Part shown: positions 25,976-34,391 of the stretch, piece by piece
Position numbering within the stretch: position 1 is the stretch's first letter
Layout of the letters: each line of letters opens with the position of its first letter
From: Oscillospiraceae bacterium
GTDB taxonomy: Bacteria; Bacillota; Clostridia; Oscillospirales; CAG-272
Assembly (NCBI GenBank): GCA_015064785.1
Contig: SVRM01000019.1
Coordinates: forward strand, 1-45,023
Length of the DNA stretch: 45,023 bases
Direction: 5' to 3'
The notes under the pieces: model-generated
Database searches by the model: none
Told to the model about the DNA's origin: nothing
What the model saw: the letters and a program-made list of their open reading frames with translations, nothing else
Made by a program: the position numbers and the translations under genes

Positions 25976-27481
25976 ATGGAATCCAAAGCCCAGACGAAAA
26001 GAAGACTGGCGTTTGTCATCTGGAACTTTGAAATCACCGAATGGGAGGCGTTTACCCGCCTTGTGGACCGCGTCAGCCGACAGGGCTTTACCACAGTCCG
26101 TCTGCATCTGTCGTGGTTCAATGCGGAAAAAATCCCCGGTGTTTACGACTTTGCACCGTATGATGAACAGATTGCCTACATTGCCGGCAAAGGAATGGAT
26201 GTCATTCTGACCGTCGACCTGCAAAGAAAGGTACATACGCTGGAGGACGGCACCAAAACGGCGCTGGACGCGGTCATCGATACCGATGAATTCCAGTATG
26301 CATACGGCGCTGACACGCATGTCCCCGAAACCCTTTACGGTACCGCCATGGTCTCCTATGCCAGCCCGCGCGGAACGGAGTGCATGGTGCGCTTCTATGC
26401 CGCGGCAGTCTCGCATTTTGCCGAGCGGTTCGGTCCGGGGGTCATTGCATTTGCTTACCCGACGTTCACGCCGTACTGCGAGACGGAGTACTGGTGCGCT
26501 GGCGCATATGACTATTCCGTCCATATGAAGCGCGCGTTCTGTGCGTATTTATCCTCGGTATATGAAACAGCCGCAGATCTGAACCTCGATCTCGGTACGG
26601 ATTATCCGACGTTCGATGCGGTGCCGATGCCCGATGACAGCGAACGCGGCGTGCTGGGTGTGCTCTTTTATCAGTGCCGTCACCGCGTGCTGAAGGCGCT
26701 GATCGACCGGCTTTCCGAGGCGCAGAAGACCGCCGCACCCATCATTCCGTTTGCCGTGCAGTTCGGATGCGTCTGGGACGGTGCTTCGGTGCGCCGCTGT
26801 ACCTATGGCTTTGCCGATCTTTCGGAAAAGGCCGATCTTGTCGTGGTCGATGACGCACCCGGCTTTGACCATGCCTTTTCGATGGACTATGTCGCCTCTG
26901 TTCTTGACGGCAGCGGCAAGACCTTCGGCAACGAAATCGACGGCTATTATATGATTGCCGACGGCGTGACCACGGCGGAGGGCTACATCGAGCAGGGACT
27001 GACCTCCTACCGTCACAATGCCTCGGTGCAGTACGTCGCCAACTGGATGGTCGATGAGCCGCTGTCCAATTACGGCTATATCTTCTCCACAATATCCCAG
27101 GAATATCTGGAACAGCAGACACCCGACACGGTGACGGAAAATTCCGATCAGGAGCAGGTTCCCATCTCCCTGCTCAAGCTTTTTGAAACGGGTGACTGCC
27201 GCGACTATCAGGAGGATTACCGCCACATCACCGACGACGGTGAGCGCTTCGGCCGCATCGCGGTGTGCGACGATCTGACCGCGAAGGTCTATCCGAATTC
27301 CATCGCCGGAAAAGATATCAAAATCGAGATTCTGACGCCTGCCGATGCCGAAAAGCAGGAGGAGGAGAAAAAGTCCGTCAAGGACGCCGCAATGGCTGTT
27401 GCTGCGTTCGGTGCCGCCGCCGCGATTCTGGCGCTCGGTGTCGCCGTGAAGGTATTCTTTTCCGATAAGGATGAGAAGTAA
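25976..27481 (+). CDS. Membrane-anchored glycosidase-like TIM-barrel protein (clan GH-A/GH42-like)
   Basis: The 501-residue product resembles the start of clan GH-A beta-glycosidases: strand-helix pairs WEAFTRLVDRVSRQGFTTVRLHLSWFNAEKIPGVYDFAPYDEQIAYIAGKGMDVIL are split here as WEAFTRLVDRV, GFTTVRLHLSW and PGVYDFAPYDEQ, the usual GH42/GH35 pattern. The acid/base would fall at YCETEYW (Glu169 or Glu171; canonical Asn-Glu is Thr-Glu), and GNEIDGYYM is a candidate for the nucleophile strand. A hydrophobic C-terminal helix (AMAVAAFGAAAAILALGVAVKVFF) precedes a charged end. There is no signal peptide, so topology is unclear. The ATG at 25976 is 9 nt after AGGGAG. Substrate and activity are unknown; it could be non-catalytic. 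Confidence 0.6.
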   Translation: MESKAQTKRRLAFVIWNFEITEWEAFTRLVDRVSRQGFTTVRLHLSWFNAEKIPGVYDFAPYDEQIAYIAGKGMDVILTVDLQRKVHTLEDGTKTALDAVIDTDEFQYAYGADTHVPETLYGTAMVSYASPRGTECMVRFYAAAVSHFAERFGPGVIAFAYPTFTPYCETEYWCAGAYDYSVHMKRAFCAYLSSVYETAADLNLDLGTDYPTFDAVPMPDDSERGVLGVLFYQCRHRVLKALIDRLSEAQKTAAPIIPFAVQFGCVWDGASVRRCTYGFADLSEKADLVVVDDAPGFDHAFSMDYVASVLDGSGKTFGNEIDGYYMIADGVTTAEGYIEQGLTSYRHNASVQYVANWMVDEPLSNYGYIFSTISQEYLEQQTPDTVTENSDQEQVPISLLKLFETGDCRDYQEDYRHITDDGERFGRIAVCDDLTAKVYPNSIAGKDIKIEILTPADAEKQEEEKKSVKDAAMAVAAFGAAAAILALGVAVKVFFSDKDEK

Positions 27482-27580
27482 CCCTTGGAATAGTCACCAA
27501 AATATTTGGCAAAATCTTCCAATTCCTTTGCGCCAGTTAATAGATATTTCATATTTCGTTCAATTCTGTTTCAAATAAAT

Positions 27581-27590
27581 TTGGTATAAT
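27581..27590 (+). promoter_or_regulatory. Extended -10 promoter for der
   Basis: TGGTATAAT at 27582-27590 (TG-n-TATAAT) lies 35 nt before the der start. No good -35 box stands 17 nt upstream, which is usual for extended -10 promoters. Confidence 0.65.
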
Positions 27591-27625
27591 ATATTAAATA
27601 CAATTCATTTAAGTGAGGAAAAAAC

Positions 27626-28951
27626 ATGTCCAAACCCGTGGCAGCGATTGTCGGCCGTCCGAACGTCGGCAAGAGCACCCTGTTCAATAAACTGGCGGGT
27701 ACGCGCGTGTCCATCGTCGAGGATATCCCCGGCGTGACCCGTGACCGCATCCTATACGAAATCGAGTGGAACGGCCGTGCGCTGACCATCATCGATACCG
27801 GCGGTATCGAGCCGAAGTCCGACGATATCCTCTTGTCCCAGATGAAGACACAGGCGCAGGTCGCCATCGATATGGCAGACGTCATTCTGTTCATGGTCGA
27901 CGGCAAGCGCGGTCTGGCACCCGAGGACATCGATATTGCCATGATGCTCAAGCGCTCCGGCAAGCCGATCATTCCGCTGGTCAACAAAATCGACACCATC
28001 GGCGATCTTCCGATGGAATTCTACGAGTTCTATGAGCTCGGCTTTGACGAGGATCTGATTCCGCTGTCGTCTCTGCACGGTACCGGCTCCGGCGACCTGC
28101 TCGACCGCGTGCTGGAGCTGTCTCCGTCCGACGAGGAGGTCGAGGGCGATGAGGATTATATCAAGGTCGCCGTCATCGGCAAGCCCAACGTCGGCAAGTC
28201 GTCCATCGTCAACCGTCTGACCGGCGAGGAACGCTGTATTGTCGCCGATATGGCTGGCACGACGCGCGATGCCATCGATACCAAGTTTGAAAACGAACAC
28301 GGCAAGTTCATCTTCATCGACACCGCGGGCATCCGCCGTCAGTCGAAGGTTGAGGACCGGCTCGAAAAGTTCTCCGTTCTCCGTGCAAAAATGGCAGTTG
28401 AGCGTGCCGATGTCTGTCTGATTATGATCGATGCCGAGGAAGGCATCACCGAGCAGGACGAAAAGATTGCAGGGCTGGCGCACGACGCAGGCAAGGCATC
28501 CATCATCGTCGTCAACAAGTGGGATGCGATTGAAAAGGACAACGCGACAACAAAGCAGTTCACCGAGAAGATCTACCAGTCGCTGTCGTATATGCAGTAC
28601 GCACCGCTGTCGTTCGTTTCCGCAAAGACCGGTCAGCGTACCGATAAGCTCTTTGAGCAGATTGTGTCGGTCTACGGTCAGTCGGTCATGCGTATCTCCA
28701 CCGGTATGCTCAACGACGTGCTTGCTGACGCAACCGCACGTGTGCAGCCGCCGTCCGACAAGGGCAAGCGCTTAAAGATTTACTACTGGACCCAGCAGTC
28801 CATCAAGCCGCCGACATTCGTCATTTTCTGCAATGACGCAGAGCTGTTCCACTTCTCCTATCAGCGGTATCTGGAAAACCAGCTGCGCGCTGTCTTCGGC
28901 TTCCACGGTACACCCATTAAGTTTATCATCCGTCAGAAGGGCGACGAATAA
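27626..28951 (+). CDS. der: Ribosome biogenesis GTPase Der (EngA)
   Basis: Der is the tandem-GTPase needed for 50S assembly. The 441-residue product has two G domains: the first with GRPNVGKST, DTGG and NKID, the second with GKPNVGKSS, DTAGIRRQSKVED and NKWD. A C-terminal KH-like domain follows (LKIYYWTQQSIKPPTFVIF to FGFHGTPIKFIIRQK). The length and arrangement are typical. GAGGAA lies about 8 nt before the ATG. Next in the same direction is plsY, as in many Bacillota, but 420 bp of repeat sequence lies between them. Confidence 0.97.
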   Translation: MSKPVAAIVGRPNVGKSTLFNKLAGTRVSIVEDIPGVTRDRILYEIEWNGRALTIIDTGGIEPKSDDILLSQMKTQAQVAIDMADVILFMVDGKRGLAPEDIDIAMMLKRSGKPIIPLVNKIDTIGDLPMEFYEFYELGFDEDLIPLSSLHGTGSGDLLDRVLELSPSDEEVEGDEDYIKVAVIGKPNVGKSSIVNRLTGEERCIVADMAGTTRDAIDTKFENEHGKFIFIDTAGIRRQSKVEDRLEKFSVLRAKMAVERADVCLIMIDAEEGITEQDEKIAGLAHDAGKASIIVVNKWDAIEKDNATTKQFTEKIYQSLSYMQYAPLSFVSAKTGQRTDKLFEQIVSVYGQSVMRISTGMLNDVLADATARVQPPSDKGKRLKIYYWTQQSIKPPTFVIFCNDAELFHFSYQRYLENQLRAVFGFHGTPIKFIIRQKGDE

Positions 28952-29018
28952 TCGAGGTTGATGTGGATTGTGTTCGGATGTGTGTCGGATAGAACGGTAA
29001 GGTAATGACGCGCACTAT

Positions 29019-29303
29019 CCAAGCCTTCCCTGGTCAGGGAAGGTGTCAAATTCCCGTGGGATATTTGTCGAAGGAAGCGGAGCTTTCTTCAGAAGATGCC
29101 AAAGGCATCTTCGACGGATTTGAGTCGTTCTTTGTTACTTATATGTGATAAACGGTTCTTTGAATGATAATCCACTTTCACATTTCTTCTTGCTGCGGTA
29201 TGCTCTGCAACCTTGTCGCCGTGTTGACGACTCATCCGTCTTTCGATAAAAACGCAGGGGCGTTTTCATCGAAATCCACCTTCCCTCACCAGGGAAGGCT
29301 TGG
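29019..29303. mobile_element. 285-bp MITE-like element with 27-bp terminal inverted repeats
   Basis: The ends are CCAAGCCTTCCCTGGT-c-AGGGAAGGTG (29019-29045) and its reverse complement at 29277-29303, with one mismatch. Each end is itself palindromic (CCTTCCCTG/CAGGGAAGG). The interior holds further hairpins: GAAGATGCC-aaa-GGCATCTTC at 29092-29112, an imperfect one just before it (GAAGGAAGC/GCTTTCTTC), and a nested one near 29241-29274 (TTTCGAT/ATCGAAA outside, AACGC/GCGTT inside). No transposase is encoded. No convincing target-site duplication was found. It fills most of the 422-bp gap between der and plsY, which holds no gene. Confidence 0.75.
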
Positions 29304-29373
29304 ACGCGGAATTTCAACCATCAGCCCCTAACAACATCCCCAAATAATCAAAACAAAAAAGGAAATTACAACC

Positions 29374-30135
29374 GTGTCTGAAATTTTAACAAAAGGACTC
29401 TTCGGCGTCCTGTTTCTCGACAATGTGGAGGCGTCCTCCAAGGGGATGCTTGCCCTGTATGTCGCGCTGGCATGTGTTCTGCCGGCCATCATCGGCTATC
29501 TGCTCGGCTCCATCAATACGGCCGTGCTGATCTCCCGCACCTTCTACCGTGAGGACATCCGTACCAAAGGCTCCGGCAATGCCGGCATGACCAATATGAT
29601 GCGTACCTACGGACGCGGCGCCGCTGCTGCCACGCTCGTCGGCGATATGCTGAAAACCGCAATCTCCGTTGGGATCGGCGCACTGCTCGCAGCCGAATCC
29701 GGCATGTACATCGCAGGTCTGTTCTCGGTCATCGGTCATGTGTTCCCCATCTTCTTCGGCTTCAAGGGCGGAAAAGGCGTCGCAAGCACCGCGGCACTCG
29801 TGCTGTGTACCGAACCGATTGCCTTCATCATTCTGATTTTCATCTTCATCTGCATCGTTGCCGCAACAAAGTATTTGTCGCTTGGTTCGATTATGACCGT
29901 CATGATGTATCCGCTGATTCTCAACCGCGTCTATATGCTGGTGCGGGATCCGGCGGGCGTTCCGTTCATTCCGACGTTGGTGTCGTTTGTGCTGATGGTC
30001 ATGATTGTCGCCATGCACCGCGAGAACATTCAGCGTCTGATGAAGGGCAAGGAAAGTAAATTCACCATCAAAAAGAGCGTCAAGGTTCCGCCCTGCGATG
30101 CGGAAGCTCCCTCCTCTGACAAATCGGATCACTGA
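29374..30135 (+). CDS. plsY: Glycerol-3-phosphate acyltransferase PlsY
   Basis: PlsY acylates glycerol-3-phosphate from acyl-phosphate, the first step of phospholipid synthesis in Bacillota. The 253-residue membrane protein carries the three active-site loops: YLLGSINTAVLISR, then KGSGNAGMTNMMR (usually GSGNPGATN), and GHVFPIFFGFKGGKGVA. Five or more membrane helices are visible. The first 30 residues before the usual start are an extra segment (SEILTKGLFGVLFLDNVEAS), and the C-terminus has a polar extension. The GTG at 29374 with AAGGAA upstream is the likely start. The partner plsX and gpsA are not in the window. A barnase-like gene follows after 15 nt. Confidence 0.93.
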   Translation: MSEILTKGLFGVLFLDNVEASSKGMLALYVALACVLPAIIGYLLGSINTAVLISRTFYREDIRTKGSGNAGMTNMMRTYGRGAAAATLVGDMLKTAISVGIGALLAAESGMYIAGLFSVIGHVFPIFFGFKGGKGVASTAALVLCTEPIAFIILIFIFICIVAATKYLSLGSIMTVMMYPLILNRVYMLVRDPAGVPFIPTLVSFVLMVMIVAMHRENIQRLMKGKESKFTIKKSVKVPPCDAEAPSSDKSDH

Positions 30136-30150
30136 CGGGGCGATGGCAAT

Positions 30151-30681
30151 ATGAAAAAGGTCCTTGTATTTGTACTCGCGTGCGTCATTGCCGTCGGCGG
30201 TCTGCTCTTTTCCGAGCTGAAACAGGGTCAGCTTCAGGATGCCGACTTTGTCGATGTCCAGACAAAGCTGGTTCCCGATGACCGCGGAGATGGCAGTGTC
30301 CTGCCCGAAAGCATTGACGATATCTTTTCGGAGCCGTTGATTATCCACGGTGAGGAATACTACACCGCGGACGAGGTCGCCTATTACCTGGCCGAATACG
30401 ACGAGCTTCCGCCCAATTACATGACAAAAAAAGAAGCAGAGGCACTCGGCTGGATCTCCTCCGAGGGCAATCTCTGGGAGGTTGCTCCCGGTGCTGTCAT
30501 CGGCGGCGACCGGTTCGGCAACTATGAGGGACTGCTTCCCAAAGACGCGGCGTATACCGAATGCGATGTCAACTATCAGGGCGGCTATCGCGGCGGCGAG
30601 CGCCTCGTTTATGATACGGACGGCAATATCTGGTATACCGCCGACCACTATTCCTCGTTTGAACAACTGTATCCCCAATAA
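30151..30681 (+). CDS. Exported barnase-type ribonuclease
   Basis: The 176-residue protein has an N-terminal membrane/signal segment (MKKVLVFVLACVIAVGGLLF), a linker, and a C-terminal domain that follows barnase almost motif for motif: LPPNYMTKKEAEALGW (Lys93 at the barnase Lys27 position), GNLWEVAPGAVIGGDRFGN, YTECDVNY (Glu137, general base), GGYRGGERLVY (Arg147 and Arg151) and YTADHYSSF (His166, general acid). All catalytic residues known from barnase are present, so it should be an active guanyl-preferring RNase. It starts 15 nt after plsY with only a weak SD, and is followed by its barstar partner. It could be a secreted nuclease or a contact toxin. Confidence 0.9.
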   Translation: MKKVLVFVLACVIAVGGLLFSELKQGQLQDADFVDVQTKLVPDDRGDGSVLPESIDDIFSEPLIIHGEEYYTADEVAYYLAEYDELPPNYMTKKEAEALGWISSEGNLWEVAPGAVIGGDRFGNYEGLLPKDAAYTECDVNYQGGYRGGERLVYDTDGNIWYTADHYSSFEQLYPQ

Positions 30682-30747
30682 AATGCATCATTTCCCGGCA
30701 AAAATTTTACGGCATTTTCCACGAAAGGTTCCAAAGAGCAAACATCC

Positions 30748-31023
30748 ATGAAAGACATCCTCATTAACTGCGAAAAACTGCGCTCGCGCAAGGTTCTGCA
30801 TGACTACCTTGAGCGCGAGCTTCTTCTGCCCGACTACTACGGACGCAACCTGGACGCCCTGCACGATATCCTCAGCGGATTCAATAAGTCAGGTGCCGTC
30901 ACCTTCCATATCATCAACCGCGAAAAGCAGTCCTCCCGCATGGTAACACTGTATCAGGCGATGCTGGACATGCTCACGGATCTCGGACGCGAAAACCCCA
31001 ACATCAGCGTCGTTGAGGAATAA
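30748..31023 (+). CDS. Barstar-family ribonuclease inhibitor
   Basis: The 91-residue protein matches barstar along its length: ILINCEKLRSRKVLHDYLERE, LLPDYYGRNLDALHDILSGF, a central beta strand (AVTFHIINREKQ), and the C-terminal NISVVEE strand. Asp36 and Asp40 align with barstar Asp35 and Asp39, which plug the barnase active site; His39 replaces barstar Trp38. It has no signal peptide, so it stays in the cytoplasm and would protect the producer before export of the RNase. It begins 66 nt after the barnase stop. The 66-nt gap has no clear promoter or strong SD, so co-transcription is likely. Confidence 0.93.
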   Translation: MKDILINCEKLRSRKVLHDYLERELLLPDYYGRNLDALHDILSGFNKSGAVTFHIINREKQSSRMVTLYQAMLDMLTDLGRENPNISVVEE

Positions 31024-31072
31024 GGCGGCGTTTGACGGTTCTGTTCCGGAAATGCATGATCGTCAAAATTCG

Positions 31073-31143
31073 TAGGGACAGGCGTCCCCGACTGTCCCGT
31101 ATTTCAATGCAGACACAGGGACAGTCGAGGACGCCTGTCCCTA
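31073..31143. repeat. 71-bp TA-flanked inverted repeat, miniature copy 3
   Basis: TA-GGGACAGGCGTCC at 31073 and its reverse complement ending at 31143 form 26-nt arms with one mismatch around a 19-nt loop. The arm sequence is the same as the outer end of the repeats at 1681 and 3082. The copy follows the barstar gene and may serve as its terminator, as it can fold into a long hairpin. Confidence 0.85.
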
Positions 31144-31189
31144 CATCTTACAGAAACCGCTGCGTATCCTCCAAAATCTCCAAAACCTA

Positions 31190-31218
31190 TTGAAAAAGAA
31201 GCCCATCTGTGTTAAAAT
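31190..31218 (+). promoter_or_regulatory. Sigma-A promoter for the methyltransferase operon
   Basis: TTGAAA at 31190-31195, a 17-nt spacer and TAAAAT at 31213-31218, 33 nt before the start codon at 31252. Confidence 0.75.
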
Positions 31219-31251
31219 ATAAGAAGAAAACAAAAAGGAAGTAATCACTGC

Positions 31252-32403
31252 ATGGCAGAAATCTATACGTATGTGGCAACATGCCTGTTCGGACTGGAAA
31301 AATTCGTTGGCGAGGAAATCGACGCGCTCGGTTATGAGCGTGTTTCGACCATCGACGGACGTGTCACCTTCCGCGGGGATATCACGGCGATTGCGCGGTG
31401 CAATCTTTGGCTGTCCTGTGCGGAGCGGGTCTATTTGCAAATGGGACAGTTCAACGCCTTCACCTTCACCGAGCTGTTCGACGGCACGAAAAACCTGCCG
31501 TGGGAGCAGTGGATCGGTGAAAACGATGCGTTCCCGGTCAAGGGGCATTCCATCAAGAGCCAGCTCTACTCCATTCCCGACTGTCAGTCCATCGTCAAAA
31601 AGGCGATTGTCGAGCGTCTGTCCGGTGAATACGGCATTTCGTGGTTTTCGGAGGACTGCGTCAAGTATCAGATCGAGTTCTTCATCCTTGATAACCGCGT
31701 GACGCTGATGATCGATACCTCGGGTACTGCCCTTCATAAGCGTGGATACCGTCCTGCCGCCGGGGCTGCGCCTCTGCGCGAAACCCTTGCCGCGGCGATG
31801 GTGCGCATTGCAAGACCGCGCGAGGATGTGCTGTTCTGGGACCCGTTCTGCGGCTCCGGTACCATTCCGCTGGAGGCGGCGCTGTATATGACGAAGACCG
31901 CACCCGGTCTGAACCGCGCCTTTGCCGCTGAGGATTTTTATGACATTCCGCCCGCCGTCTGGACACAGGCGCGCGAGGAAGCACGCGATCTGCAAAACCT
32001 GAATACTGCCTTTGAGGCATGGGCGTCCGATATTGACCGCGATATGGTGCGCACGGCACAGGACAATGTCGTTCGCGCGGGAATGCAGAACATTGTCAAA
32101 ACGTTCCAGCACGATGCTCTGCGTATCAGAACCGGCGGCAGACGCGGCACCGTTGTCTGCAATCCGCCCTACGGGGAACGTCTGATGGATGAGCAGAGCG
32201 CCTTTGATCTCTACCGTGCGATGGGACGCCACTTTGCGACGCTCGACCGCTGGCAGATCTATATCCTGACCTCCGATGAGCAGTTTGAGTTCCATTACGG
32301 CCGCCGCGCCGATAAGATCCGCCGTCTTTATAACGGTATGATCAAATGCGGCTATTACCAGTTCTTCAAAAACCCCCAGAGAAAGGATGAACCGAAGAAA
32401 TGA
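31252..32403 (+). CDS. THUMP-domain class I RNA methyltransferase (RlmL N-domain/YpsC-like)
   Basis: The 383-residue protein has an N-terminal ferredoxin-like plus THUMP RNA-binding part (YTYVATCLFGLEKFVGEEIDAL to RLSGEYGISW and the ILDNRVTLMIDTSG strand) and a Rossmann methyltransferase part: LHKRGYRPAAGAAPLRETLAA, WDPFCGSGTIPLEAAL (SAM motif), WASDIDRDMVRTAQDN, and the catalytic CNPPYGERL. The family includes RlmK/L of E. coli (m2G2445 of 23S rRNA) and YpsC in Bacillus, so a 23S rRNA guanine N2-methyltransferase is likely. AAAGGAAG lies about 10 nt before the ATG, and a good promoter stands upstream. The stop overlaps the next gene by 4 nt. Confidence 0.9.
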   Translation: MAEIYTYVATCLFGLEKFVGEEIDALGYERVSTIDGRVTFRGDITAIARCNLWLSCAERVYLQMGQFNAFTFTELFDGTKNLPWEQWIGENDAFPVKGHSIKSQLYSIPDCQSIVKKAIVERLSGEYGISWFSEDCVKYQIEFFILDNRVTLMIDTSGTALHKRGYRPAAGAAPLRETLAAAMVRIARPREDVLFWDPFCGSGTIPLEAALYMTKTAPGLNRAFAAEDFYDIPPAVWTQAREEARDLQNLNTAFEAWASDIDRDMVRTAQDNVVRAGMQNIVKTFQHDALRIRTGGRRGTVVCNPPYGERLMDEQSAFDLYRAMGRHFATLDRWQIYILTSDEQFEFHYGRRADKIRRLYNGMIKCGYYQFFKNPQRKDEPKK

Positions 32404-33602
32404 AAGCACGTAACATGCGCGTACTCCCACTGATCTTTGTTCTGATTTCCATGCTGATTGTCACGGCAATGCCAACTGCGGCGGCTGTTGATCTGCGCGG
32501 CGTCATGGATGCACATGCATACCAGAATACCGCGATTTCCGAAACGGCATTCCTGCCGTACCGCATCTACCTTCCCGATGCGATTGCAGCGGCATTCCCG
32601 AAAAGCGCAGACAATGCCGTTTTCGACATCCCTGCTGATTCTGATTCCGATGCTGCGCCCGCAGAGGATGACGAGGTCGTTGCCGAGCCTGTCCCCGATG
32701 CACCGGTCATCGAAATCCCGCGCGACCGCGAATACGGTCTGCTGATCTGGCTGCACGATGAAGATCTGCGCGGCGACGAAAATTCCGCACAGATTTCCAA
32801 CGACGCAAAGAACGGTCTGATCAACGCCTTCCTTACCACAGGAACGTATGCCGCAGACTATATCATTCTCGCGCCGCAGTGTCCGCAGGGAACCACCTGG
32901 ACGGACAACGACAATCTGTATCTGAAGCTGCTGCTTGATCTGGTCAAAAACCATGTTATGCAGCTGCCCATCGACGGTGAACGCATTCTCATCGGCGGTA
33001 TCTCCATGGGCGCAACCGCAGGCTACGAGCTGATTGCCATGCAGAAAACGGACGGTATGATTCCGATTTCCGCCGCATACCTCGTCGCAGGCACGACCGA
33101 TTATACCGTGGAGTCCGACGCCGATGCCGCTGTCTTTGCACAGACCAAGGTGTATGCGTTCCTCTCCGAAAACGATACGGTCACGCCGCCCGACTCTGTC
33201 CGCAATCTCGCCGACAAGGTCAATACCGGCTACGAAAATGTACAGGACTTCACCTATGCCGTTTACCCGGAGCTTGGTCATGAAATCTGGCACCAGGCAT
33301 TTGCCGAACAGGCACTGCTCGAGGCGTTCATGGCGACCAATGCGCCGGCACTTGAGGTGACACCGGCACCTGTCGAAACGGAAGCCATTACCGAGGAACC
33401 GGACGCACCTGTCGTTGATGACCCCATCGAAACCGTACCTGTGGAAACGGATGCAGTGACAGAACCGGTACAGACCCCGCCGTCGATTGCCGGTGTGGAG
33501 ATCACCTCCGAGATGATTGCCTACGTCATCATGGCGGCGGCGTGCATTCTCTCCGTTGTCCTGCTGATTACCGGTCTTGTCAAAAACAACAAAGTCCGCT
33601 GA
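32400..33602 (+). CDS. Secreted alpha/beta hydrolase with C-terminal membrane anchor
   Basis: The 400-residue protein has a signal peptide (VLPLIFVLISMLIVTAMPTAAA, cleavage likely near residue 29), a hydrolase domain and an acidic Thr/Glu/Pro linker (ETEAITEEPDAP, TDAVTEPVQTPP) leading to a C-terminal membrane helix (IAYVIMAAACILSVVLLITGL) with a basic tail. The nucleophile elbow is GGISMGATAGYE with Ser202, a candidate acid is Asp259 (SENDTVTPP), and His294 lies in ELGHEIW. An oxyanion-side strand reads GLLIWLHDEDLRGDE. This resembles PHB-depolymerase/feruloyl-esterase type proteins; an acidic insertion (about 79-108) splits the front strands. Substrate unknown. Translation is coupled to the upstream methyltransferase by ATGA. 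Confidence 0.8.
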   Translation: MKARNMRVLPLIFVLISMLIVTAMPTAAAVDLRGVMDAHAYQNTAISETAFLPYRIYLPDAIAAAFPKSADNAVFDIPADSDSDAAPAEDDEVVAEPVPDAPVIEIPRDREYGLLIWLHDEDLRGDENSAQISNDAKNGLINAFLTTGTYAADYIILAPQCPQGTTWTDNDNLYLKLLLDLVKNHVMQLPIDGERILIGGISMGATAGYELIAMQKTDGMIPISAAYLVAGTTDYTVESDADAAVFAQTKVYAFLSENDTVTPPDSVRNLADKVNTGYENVQDFTYAVYPELGHEIWHQAFAEQALLEAFMATNAPALEVTPAPVETEAITEEPDAPVVDDPIETVPVETDAVTEPVQTPPSIAGVEITSEMIAYVIMAAACILSVVLLITGLVKNNKVR

Positions 33603-33626
33603 ACCTGTGAGAAATAATAGAAAGTT

Positions 33627-34334
33627 ATGGTACTGAAAAATACGGAATCCACGATTGCCTACCGTTGTCCGCACTGCGGCTCGGGCATTCTTGCCATGGT
33701 CGGCGTGTTCGCGCTGTCCGGCGATATGATCAAGCTCAAATGTGACTGCGGCCATTCGGAGCTGCTCATTCAGAAGTGCGGCGACGGCAAAATCCGTCTG
33801 ACCGTACCCTGTATGTTCTGCCCCAAGCCCCACCAGTATGTGCTGTCCCACGCAGCTTTCTTCGACCAGAGCATCTACACCATCCCCTGCGGCATGACCG
33901 GCGTTGATATCTGCTTCATCGGTCACAAGGACGACGTGCTTGCTGCCCTTGCCGACAACGAAAAGCAGCTGCTCGATATGCTGAGGGAGGCAGGATACGG
34001 CGACGATGCAACCCTTTCCGATCTTCTGCGCGACGATGCGGAGGATGACGGGGACGAAACGTACTACGACGAAGTCAACTTCACCGACAACCACATCTAC
34101 GATATGGTGCTGTTTGTCGTGCGTGAGCTGGAGGCCGATGACAAGATCGTCTGCCGCTGTACCGAGCGCGGAGAGACGGGCGAATATGACATCGTCTGTG
34201 ACCGCGACCAGATCTTTGTGTCCTGCTCCCGCTGCGGCGCCAGACGCGAAATCCGCTGCAACGGCTCCATGTCGACGCAGGCGTTTCTCGATATCGATAC
34301 GCTGATTCTGGAAGGCATGTTTGCGGACGAATAA
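33627..34334 (+). CDS. Cysteine-rich zinc-ribbon protein of unknown function
   Basis: I do not recognise a named family. The 235-residue product starts with two metal-binding-type cysteine pairs (YRCPHCGSG and KCDCGHSE), a third cluster VPCMFCPKPHQYVL, and a final pair in VSCSRCGARREIRC. The middle is a helix (DVLAALADNEKQLLDMLREAGYG) followed by a very acidic loop (DDAEDDGDETYYDE) and a helix that looks like a domain linker. Two similar beta-rich halves, each with a CxxC pair, suggest an internal duplication. No membrane segment or signal peptide is visible, so it is cytoplasmic. It lies 24 nt after the esterase gene, probably in one operon. Confidence 0.75.
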   Translation: MVLKNTESTIAYRCPHCGSGILAMVGVFALSGDMIKLKCDCGHSELLIQKCGDGKIRLTVPCMFCPKPHQYVLSHAAFFDQSIYTIPCGMTGVDICFIGHKDDVLAALADNEKQLLDMLREAGYGDDATLSDLLRDDAEDDGDETYYDEVNFTDNHIYDMVLFVVRELEADDKIVCRCTERGETGEYDIVCDRDQIFVSCSRCGARREIRCNGSMSTQAFLDIDTLILEGMFADE

Positions 34335-34391
34335 ACGGTCCGTCATATCCCGCGCAGCACGGTGCCGCAGTGCCGGTGAAAGGAGAAAAAC

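Noticed and set aside
27482..27552. Short minus-strand peptide (MKYLLTGAKELEDFAKYFG) between the glycosidase-like gene and der
   Set aside because: It looks protein-like and AT-richer than its surroundings, but continues into the antisense of the upstream gene. It may be a gene fragment, with too little sequence to call.
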